A DNA stretch of 64,000 nt from Thalassobacillus devorans MSP14 (GTDB taxonomy: Bacteria; Bacillota; Bacilli; Bacillales; Halobacillaceae), in NCBI RefSeq assembly GCF_000496835.1, contig NZ_KI543238.1, forward strand, positions 263,984 to 327,983, written 5' to 3'. The number at the start of each line of letters is the position of its first letter. Position 1 is the first letter of the stretch. A program made the position numbers and the translations under genes. Below, piece by piece: positions 58,556-64,000 of the stretch. The notes beneath the pieces were generated by a model. That model saw only the letters and a program-made list of their open reading frames with translations. It was not told the DNA's origin and did not search any database.

Positions 58556-58807
58556 TCATTTATGAATGGCTTCCAGAGCCTTATGTTCGTCTTCTTTTTT
58601 GACATAAAACTTATATTCATTGCCATAATCATTTTTTGTCACTCCAGTATGAGAAGACATATGGACGTTCGAAGCGACACGGTATTTGATGGAAGCTGCC
58701 TTTAGTTTAGAAATAATTCTGTAATATTCTTTCAAACTGTAGGTTGAGTAAATGAATGTCTTTTTTGAAGAGATCAAATAATCGATCAAGTTGACAAGGA
58801 AGTTCAT
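58556..58807 (-). CDS. Conserved small hypothetical protein
   Basis: This 83-residue basic protein has FIYSTYSLKEYYRIISKL and YRVASNVH, ending KFYVKKEDEHKALEAIH, a compact alpha/beta pattern like the DUF2007 'putative signal transducing' proteins. AAAGGAGGAGC precedes the start at 58807. It is transcribed against the surrounding operons. Function is unknown. The AT-rich gap that follows (58808-59102) holds the transporter promoter. Confidence 0.65.
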   Translation of the reverse strand: MNFLVNLIDYLISSKKTFIYSTYSLKEYYRIISKLKAASIKYRVASNVHMSSHTGVTKNDYGNEYKFYVKKEDEHKALEAIHK

Positions 58808-59006
58808 GGAGCTCCTCCTTTAAATTCTGTATGAGTACTTTGTTCTATGAATATGAGTAATTATCCTAGTTATTTCCTAAAAAAATCATGTAATAAATTA
58901 GATTGCCAGAAGGTCAAGTTGTAAATTCTTCGTAATAAAGAGGAAATAGAATTAATTAGTCGTAATTATCAGCAACAGGAGTAATACCTAATAAAAATAA
59001 TAAATT

Positions 59007-59045
59007 TTGCATGTATATGACAAAATACATATAATTCAGAAAATT
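59007..59045 (+). promoter_or_regulatory. Promoter with inverted repeat and CodY-like box for the ABC operon
   Basis: TTGCAT, 17 bases, TATAAT. An ATGTAT-N8-ATACAT inverted repeat (59011-59030) fills the spacer, and ATAATTCAGAAAATT (59031-59045) matches the CodY consensus AATTTTCWGAAAATT at 12 of 15 positions, over the -10 and start site. Confidence 0.5.
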
Positions 59046-59102
59046 TTAATTAATAATAAATTTTGAGATAATTAATTACGCAAATAAAAAGGGGGAAGAA
59101 AC

Positions 59103-59882
59103 ATGGGAAAAGGAAAAGGGTACTTATTTATTCTGGTAATTGCACTGTCAGCTCTTCTTTTAGCGGGCTGCAACTCCGGTGATGCAGCGGAAGAGTATAC
59201 GGTTGCTACGGATAACAACTTCGTTCCATTTGAATTCTTGAACGAAGAAACAGGTGAGATGGAAGGTTTCGATATCGATTTGATCAAAGCAGTAGCTGAG
59301 GAAGCTGGCTTCAAGGTCAATATCGAGTCGATGAAATTTGACGGTGTTGTCAGTGGTATGCAGTCCGGTCGTTTCGATATCGGGATTGCAGGTATGACGA
59401 TTACAGAAGAACGTAAAGAAACAATTGATTTTTCTGATCCATATTATGATGCGGGTCTTATGATTGCCGTTAATAAAAATAATAATGAAATCAAATCAGA
59501 AGAAGATTTAGCTGGTAAAAAAGTAGGGACACGTTCTGGTACTACCAGTGAAGCCTACATTAAAGAGAATCATCCGGATGCCGAATTGGTCACATTCCCT
59601 GGGATCGTTGAAGCGTATATGGATTTGGAGTCCGGTCGTCTTGATGCTGTTATGTATGACGTACCAAACGTCAAGTACTATGTAGCTAACGATTCTGCCA
59701 ACTTGAAAACGGTCGGCGACATCCTTCAAGGGGAGCAGTATGGTATCGCATTCCCGAAAGATTCCGACCTGGTTGAAGATGTAAATAAGGCTCTGGAAAC
59801 TTTGAAAGAAAACGGTACGTATGATGACATTTATGAAAAATGGTTCGGTGAGCGTAAATACGGTACAGAATCATCTGAATAA
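59103..59882 (+). CDS. Amino-acid ABC transporter substrate-binding lipoprotein (GlnH-like)
   Basis: This 259-residue lipoprotein has a lipobox LLAGC (Cys about residue 22) and the periplasmic-binding-protein-3 fold: VATDNNFVPFEFLN, FDIDLIKAVAEEAG, FDIGIAGMTITEERKETIDFSDPYY, GKKVGTRSGTT and YGIAFPKDSDL. Residues follow the glutamine-type receptors. Ectoine uptake systems (EhuB) belong to the same family, so ectoine is possible given the neighbouring catabolic operon, but Ehu systems have two permeases and this one has a single permease. GGGGGAAGAA precedes ATG 59103. Confidence 0.85.
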   Translation: MGKGKGYLFILVIALSALLLAGCNSGDAAEEYTVATDNNFVPFEFLNEETGEMEGFDIDLIKAVAEEAGFKVNIESMKFDGVVSGMQSGRFDIGIAGMTITEERKETIDFSDPYYDAGLMIAVNKNNNEIKSEEDLAGKKVGTRSGTTSEAYIKENHPDAELVTFPGIVEAYMDLESGRLDAVMYDVPNVKYYVANDSANLKTVGDILQGEQYGIAFPKDSDLVEDVNKALETLKENGTYDDIYEKWFGERKYGTESSE

Positions 59883-59920
59883 CGTTTAATGACACCAAGA
59901 GAAGAGGTATAGCTGATCGG

Positions 59921-59957
59921 TAAAAGCGTAGCAAGTGATTAGCTTGTTGCGCTTTTA
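59921..59957 (+). other. Intergenic hairpin in the ABC operon
   Basis: TAAAAGCGTAGCAAG pairs with CTTGTTGCGCTTTTA, giving a 15-pair stem after the receptor gene. It could partly stop transcription or stabilise the receptor mRNA. Confidence 0.55.
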
Positions 59958-59961
59958 TATT

Positions 59962-60057
59962 ACTTTAAGAAAGTTTAACTTTGTTAAAGGATTAAAGTAT
60001 AAGAAAATACTAAGGCTTTCGCCATAAGTACTTGGCGACAAGCCAAGTTTTTCTAAT
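59962..60057 (+). repeat. 95-bp bipartite palindromic repeat, copy C
   Basis: ACTTTAAGAAAG, AACTTTGTTAAAGGATTAAAGTATAAG, then the ACTAAGGCTTTCGCC / TTGGCGACAAGCCAAG hairpin with a TTTTTC tail. It sits inside the operon, between the receptor and permease genes. Confidence 0.8.
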
Positions 60058-60113
60058 GAAAAAATTCCACTTCATTTATCGCACAATTCGTAGAATAAGG
60101 AGCGAAAACACAT

Positions 60114-60770
60114 ATGGACTTTATAACAGAATCCCATTATTACCGAGTCATGCCCATGCTGTTCGAAGGACTGGTATGGACATTATTGATTACTGGTGTC
60201 GGGTTGATCTTCGGTTTTATCCTCGGGGCTATCTTCGGCTTTGCCCGTCTTTCCAAAAATAAAATCATTTACGGCCTTGCCACGGTGTATGTAGAGGTTG
60301 TCCGTGGTACACCGATTCTTGCACAGATCTTATTCATTTATTTTGGTCTTTCTGATTTGATGGGAGTCAATATCGATAAAATAACTGCGTCTATCATAGC
60401 GATTGCTATCAACGCAGGGGCTTATATTGCTGAAATTGTCCGCGGAGCCGTTTACTCGATCGATAAAGGGCAGGATGAAGCAGGCCGTTCGATCGGTCTT
60501 ACACGCAACCAGACGATGCGGTATATCATTTGGCCGCAGGCATTCAGACGAATGATCCCACCGCTTGGTAACCAGTTTGTCATCAGCCTGAAAGACACTT
60601 CTCTTTTCTCGGTCATCGCTGTTGGAGAATTACTTTACATGGGGCAGCAGTATTATGGTGCGACCTTTGCCGCATTCGAAGCATTGACGATGGTGTGTGT
60701 CATGTATCTCGTCATTACAGTACCAACAGCCGTTTACTTGAGGAGAGTGGAAAGGAGACTTGACGTATGA
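60114..60770 (+). CDS. Amino-acid ABC transporter permease (HisM/GlnP family)
   Basis: This 218-residue membrane protein has about five helices and the polar-amino-acid permease start ([25 protein letters not shown]), [20 protein letters not shown], and the EAA loop [35 protein letters not shown] that docks the ATPase. AAGGAGCG precedes ATG 60114. It overlaps the ATPase start by 4 bases. A single permease suggests a homodimeric channel. Confidence 0.9.
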   Translation: MDFITESHYYRVMPMLFEGLVWTLLITGVGLIFGFILGAIFGFARLSKNKIIYGLATVYVEVVRGTPILAQILFIYFGLSDLMGVNIDKITASIIAIAINAGAYIAEIVRGAVYSIDKGQDEAGRSIGLTRNQTMRYIIWPQAFRRMIPPLGNQFVISLKDTSLFSVIAVGELLYMGQQYYGATFAAFEALTMVCVMYLVITVPTAVYLRRVERRLDV

Positions 60771-61492
60771 TGATCAGTGTGAGAGATTTACACAAATCAT
60801 TCGGTTCCGTAGAAGTATTAAAAGGAATCGATGCAGAAATAAAAGAGCAGGAAGTAGTTTGTGTCATCGGACCTTCAGGGTCAGGTAAAAGTACGTTTTT
60901 GCGCTGCTTGAACTTGCTTGAAGAGGTTACATCAGGAGAGGTTTATATTGAAGGGGATAACCTGACTGATCCAAAAATCAATATCAACGAAGTTCGATCC
61001 CGAGTAGGGATGGTGTTCCAGCATTTCAATCTATTCCCTCATCGAACCGTGCTCGAAAACATTACACTCGGTCCGATAAAAGTAAAAGGTATAAAGAAAA
61101 AAGATGCAGAAAAAGCGGCTTTGCCGCTACTGGAAAAAGTCGGACTCAGCGATAAAGCGGATGTCTACCCGGAAAGTTTATCCGGCGGGCAGAAGCAGCG
61201 TGTCGCCATTGCCCGTTCACTTGCGATGGAGCCAAGAATCATGTTGTTTGACGAGCCGACATCAGCGCTCGATCCAGAGCTTGTCGGGGACGTACTGGAG
61301 GTCATGAAAGACCTTGCCAAAGAAGGAATGACAATGGTCGTTGTCACCCACGAAATGGGCTTTGCCCGTGAAGTAGGGGACCGGGTCCTGTTCATGGATG
61401 AGGGCATCATTATGGAAGAAGATGTACCAGAGAACCTGTTCGGTAATCCACAAAATCCGAGAACACAGGAATTCCTGAGCAAAGTATTATAA
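60767..61492 (+). CDS. Amino-acid ABC transporter ATP-binding protein (GlnQ/HisP family)
   Basis: This 241-residue ATPase has Walker [10 protein letters not shown] (about residues 34-42), the [21 protein letters not shown]-loop, signature [16 protein letters not shown], Walker [15 protein letters not shown] and switch His in [10 protein letters not shown]. All motifs are intact. It is the last gene of the transporter unit and is followed by an intrinsic terminator 137 bases on. Confidence 0.93.
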   Translation: MMISVRDLHKSFGSVEVLKGIDAEIKEQEVVCVIGPSGSGKSTFLRCLNLLEEVTSGEVYIEGDNLTDPKININEVRSRVGMVFQHFNLFPHRTVLENITLGPIKVKGIKKKDAEKAALPLLEKVGLSDKADVYPESLSGGQKQRVAIARSLAMEPRIMLFDEPTSALDPELVGDVLEVMKDLAKEGMTMVVVTHEMGFAREVGDRVLFMDEGIIMEEDVPENLFGNPQNPRTQEFLSKVL

Positions 61493-61628
61493 AATGAAAG
61501 ATTGTGTTTAACAGATAAGCGTGATATAGTAATGAAGCGATGAGCTAACTTGTGTAAGACGATTGGATATGCTTTTATAAGCTAAAAAACGACGAATGTG
61601 GTCGTCGGTCCTTCGCCACAATGCGTAG

Positions 61629-61662
61629 AAAGCCTTCCCTGAAATATGGGGAGGCTTTTTTG
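61629..61662 (+). terminator. Intrinsic terminator after the ABC operon
   Basis: AAGCCTTCCC...GGGGAGGCTT with T6. Confidence 0.85.
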
Positions 61663-61712
61663 AATTTTTTTTCTATTTTCCTGTTTCCAGCATATAAAAG
61701 TTAAAAACAATG

Positions 61713-61741
61713 TTGACAGAAAATTTTGATTGTTATATAGT
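61713..61741 (+). promoter_or_regulatory. Strong sigma-A promoter of the glaH leader
   Basis: Perfect TTGACA, 17 bases, TATAGT; predicted start near 61748, giving a leader of about 234 bases before glaH. Confidence 0.8.
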
Positions 61742-61747
61742 AGACAT

Positions 61748-61917
61748 CAGAAAGCAACCTTTAGAAAGGCATCCCCTTTCAAAGCCGGTTTGCTGGTTTA
61801 TAAGTAATTCATTTGAATATAGGACTGTCAAGACTGCTATAACTCTGAACGCCAGAGCACCCACGCAGTTTAGAAGCCAGTATTTTTCCTTTTATCAAGG
61901 GATAATACTGGCTTTTT
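61748..61917 (+). ncRNA. Unassigned structured leader RNA with intrinsic terminator upstream of glaH
   Basis: The leader can fold into nested stems: an AGCAACC/GGTTTGCT arm (with a bulge) enclosing a GAAAGG-CATCC-CCTTTC hairpin, then an ACTGC/GCAGT arm enclosing a CTCTG-AACGC-CAGAG hairpin. It ends in a terminator made of AAGCCAGTATT and AATACTGGCTT with T7 (61875-61917). The layout, aptamer-like multi-hairpin then terminator then gene, is that of a riboswitch or attenuator. It does not contain the conserved lysine, SAM, T-box or c-di-GMP motifs that I know. Confidence 0.55.
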
Positions 61918-61981
61918 TTAAACGCTGAAAGGGCCCGTCAGCAACCAAACAACTACCTAAAAACTCGGGAGGTTTTTAACA

Positions 61982-62917
61982 ATGTGTGCGATGGATCTGC
62001 AAAAAGGTAAATTAGAGCTTCAAACTGGAAAAGGTTACAAGGTGGAACAGCATCCGAAGCATCATCGTCTTTATCATATCGAATTTGAAAATGAAGTAAT
62101 TGACAAGTTTATTGAGGATTTGAAGGATGTCAGCGATGAGCAATTGGAATATGTACCATATATGCGGTTGATGGCAGCTGATAAACTAGTAGAATTAGTG
62201 GGAGAGGAGTTCGTTCAAACGATTCGCGGCATTCTCCATGACCGGCAGACGGGAGGATTCACAGTCGGGTTGCAGGGACGTACGAAAGACGATCAGGATT
62301 ATGTGAAGTTCTCCACGGCTCTTACGCACCTTGTCGGAACACCGAACTTCGATGCGATGTCAGGGAAATATTACGCACGCTTTTCGGTTAAGCATACGGA
62401 TGACAGTGATTCCTACCTGCGTCAGGCGTATCGTACATTCACGCTTCACACCGATGGCACGTATGTCGATGAGCCGACAGACTGGTTGTTGATGATGAAG
62501 TTCGAGGAAGAAAATGCGGTAGGGGGACGTTCCCGTATTCTGCATTTAGATGATTGGGAAGAGATGGATTATTTTTATAACCACCCGTTGGCAAAATACA
62601 AGTTTACCTACAAAGCTCCAGCAAGTAAAAATGTTTCGGAAGATGTTCTTCGCCAGACATTCTATGAGCATAACAACGGTCCTTGCATCTGCTTCATTGA
62701 TCAGTTCGTGTACCCTGAAACGATCGATCAAGCGAAATATTTGAAGGATTTATCCCATTCAATGGAAAATTCACCAGCTACCACCGGTTTAGATCTGCCG
62801 GAAGGTGATTTGATTATGCTTAACAACCGGTTCTGGCTTCACGGTAGGGAAGCTTTTGAAAAAAATACCGAACTTCATAGAGAGTTGTTACGTCAGCGAG
62901 GCCGTTTCGCCGAGTAA
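61982..62917 (+). CDS. glaH: Glutarate 2-hydroxylase (CsiD/GlaH)
   Basis: This 311-residue Fe(II)/2-oxoglutarate dioxygenase hydroxylates glutarate to L-2-hydroxyglutarate and makes succinate. The metal triad is visible as His156 and Asp158 in FTLHTDGTYVDEP and the distal His in LNNRFWLHGREAF (about residue 290); the nearby Arg binds 2-oxoglutarate. Length and the RQTGGFTVGLQGR stretch match the CsiD family. GGGAGG precedes ATG 61982. It is paired with lhgO 27 bases downstream, the same pair as in E. coli csiD-lhgO, and lies behind a structured leader with a strong promoter. Glutarate would come from lysine via cadaverine or 5-aminovalerate. Confidence 0.93.
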   Translation: MCAMDLQKGKLELQTGKGYKVEQHPKHHRLYHIEFENEVIDKFIEDLKDVSDEQLEYVPYMRLMAADKLVELVGEEFVQTIRGILHDRQTGGFTVGLQGRTKDDQDYVKFSTALTHLVGTPNFDAMSGKYYARFSVKHTDDSDSYLRQAYRTFTLHTDGTYVDEPTDWLLMMKFEEENAVGGRSRILHLDDWEEMDYFYNHPLAKYKFTYKAPASKNVSEDVLRQTFYEHNNGPCICFIDQFVYPETIDQAKYLKDLSHSMENSPATTGLDLPEGDLIMLNNRFWLHGREAFEKNTELHRELLRQRGRFAE

Positions 62918-62944
62918 TTGTTGGATGAGGAGGGAGTAGTCAGC

Positions 62945-64000
62945 ATGTATGATTTTACCATCATTGGTGGGGGAATAGTCGGTTTATCGACCGCCTATTC
63001 CCTTATCAAAAAATATCCAGCCGCGAAGATCGCGGTCATTGAAAAAGAGAAATCCTGGGCCAGCCATCAGACCGGTCGTAATAGCGGTGTCATTCACTCT
63101 GGTGTCTATTATAAGCCCGGCAGTTTGAAGGCAAAACTTGCAAAACAAGGTGCCGCTTCCATGGTCGAATTTTGTAAAGAACATGGGGTCGATCATGAGG
63201 TATGTGGTAAAGTACTGGTTGCAACAGACGAGGAAGAAATACCAAGAATGGAAAAGCTTCATCAGAATGCACACAAAAATGGACTCCATGTGACGAAACT
63301 GAACCGGGAAGAGCTTCTGGAAATAGAGCCCCACGCTAATGGTATAGCTGGTCTGAAGGTACCGACTACCGGGATTGTCAATTATAAGCAGGTGACCGAG
63401 ACCCTTGCTCGGCTGGTAGAGGAAGCCGGTGTCGATCTGCTTCTTGGTATCAAAGTGATGAATATCGATGAGTCTTCACGTGAAGTGTTCATTGATACGG
63501 ATAAGCAAACGATCATGTCCCGTTTTTTGATCAACTGTGCGGGGCTTCATAGTGATCGTCTGGTCAAGATGGCGAACATTCAAACAGATGTGAAGATCGT
63601 CCCTTTCCGGGGAGAATATTTCACCCTCACAGAGGAAAAACGTCATCTGGTTAAAGGATTGATTTATCCTATTCCGAACCCTGATTTTCCATTCCTGGGC
63701 GTTCATCTCACCAGGATGATCGATGGGAGTATCCATGCTGGCCCTAATGCTGTGTTGAGCTTCAAGCGTGAAGGTTATCATAAAACTGCTTTCCATCTTA
63801 AAGATACACTGGATACGATCTCGTTCCCTGGGTTCTGGAAAATGGCAGGAAGCAATCTTCAGGAAGGCATGAAAGAAATGGTTCGCTCTTTCCATAAGCA
63901 GACGTTTGTGAAAAGTTTGCAGCGTCTGGTGCCAGAGATCCAGGTGGATGATGTCATTCCAACTCATGCCGGGGTCCGGGCGCAAGCGATGCTGCGGGAT
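62945..64000 (+). CDS. lhgO: L-2-hydroxyglutarate oxidase/dehydrogenase, 3' truncated by window end
   Basis: An open frame of 352 codons runs from ATG 62945, behind GAGGAGGGAG, to the end of the window without a stop; the family has about 400 residues, so some 50 are missing. It has the FAD-binding TIIGGGIVGLSTAYSL (residues 5-20), EKSWASHQTGRNSGVIHSGVYY, LINCAGLHSDR, the GEYFTL strand, and HAGVRAQAM near the cut, as in LhgO/YgaF. It oxidises L-2-hydroxyglutarate from GlaH to 2-oxoglutarate and passes electrons to the quinone pool, closing the glutarate route into the TCA cycle. Confidence 0.92.
   Translation, partial: MYDFTIIGGGIVGLSTAYSLIKKYPAAKIAVIEKEKSWASHQTGRNSGVIHSGVYYKPGSLKAKLAKQGAASMVEFCKEHGVDHEVCGKVLVATDEEEIPRMEKLHQNAHKNGLHVTKLNREELLEIEPHANGIAGLKVPTTGIVNYKQVTETLARLVEEAGVDLLLGIKVMNIDESSREVFIDTDKQTIMSRFLINCAGLHSDRLVKMANIQTDVKIVPFRGEYFTLTEEKRHLVKGLIYPIPNPDFPFLGVHLTRMIDGSIHAGPNAVLSFKREGYHKTAFHLKDTLDTISFPGFWKMAGSNLQEGMKEMVRSFHKQTFVKSLQRLVPEIQVDDVIPTHAGVRAQAMLRD

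Noticed and set aside
61748-61874. Lysine riboswitch call for the glaH leader
   Set aside because: Only one segment resembles the L-box of dapA; the diagnostic 5' core and the GCCGAAG junction are absent, so I left it unassigned.
1-64000. Search by eye for CRISPR arrays, tRNA/rRNA genes, insertion sequences, prophage genes and T-box leaders
   Set aside because: No regularly spaced repeats, cloverleaf genes, transposase or integrase motifs, or GGTGG-ACCGCG T-box sequence were seen.

Overview
The window looks like chromosome from a moderately halophilic, spore-forming Bacillaceae (Halobacillus/Virgibacillus/Thalassobacillus-like; the genus is inferred, not proven). The signs are AGGAGG-type ribosome sites with many TTG/GTG starts, an L-box upstream of dapA, an S-box, cre-like sites, spore-coat type genes, a BCCT osmolyte transporter and ectoine catabolism. 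I see no rRNA, tRNA, CRISPR array, phage or transposase.

Layout. (1) 1-10.8 kb: a catabolic operon for anthranilate via 3-hydroxyanthranilate. It holds an HpaB-type FADH2 monooxygenase (5' truncated), an IclR regulator, 3-hydroxyanthranilate dioxygenase, ACMS decarboxylase, a RidA-type 2-aminomuconate deaminase, a semialdehyde dehydrogenase, an oxopentenoate hydratase, an oxalocrotonate decarboxylase, a tautomerase, a one-domain FMN adenylyltransferase and a TRAP transporter. The reductase, aldolase and acetaldehyde dehydrogenase are not in view. (2) 10.9-28.3 kb: mixed housekeeping genes. These are metA (acetyl-type), an RsbR-N-like protein, an alpha-glucosidase with a LacI-type operator, a BCCT carrier, an S-box-controlled NhaC-type (MetT-like) carrier, a VOC/AraC/MFS block, a SET protein, dapA behind a lysine riboswitch, small genes with a striking triple operator, TetR, a purine/pyrimidine permease and VanW. 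(3) 28.3-39.2 kb: two repeat elements, then acyl-CoA genes: crotonase, a reductase-like SDR, PaaK, a PaaI-type thioesterase, and a tight five-gene operon (acyl-CoA dehydrogenase, CaiB, thiolase, SDR, CoA ligase). (4) 39.3-43.4 kb: two coiled-coil proteins and CstA. (5) 43.4-47.9 kb: a probable spore-surface island (CotZ-like, LysM-Gmad2, Cys-rich and small proteins) with sigma-K-like promoters. (6) 48.4-58.5 kb: an ectoine/hydroxyectoine catabolic cluster with unusual composition. DoeA/EutD, EutB and EutC are joined by PucR, an M20D amidohydrolase, a gamma-family PLP enzyme, a homoserine-dehydrogenase-like enzyme and an ALDH. (7) 58.5-64 kb: a Gln-type ABC transporter behind a CodY-like box, then glaH-lhgO (glutarate to L-2-hydroxyglutarate to 2-oxoglutarate) behind an unassigned structured leader with promoter and terminator.

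The best candidates for something undescribed are the variant ectoine pathway, the glaH leader RNA, the triple TGAC-N5-GTCA operator, and a roughly 95-bp palindromic repeat present three times.
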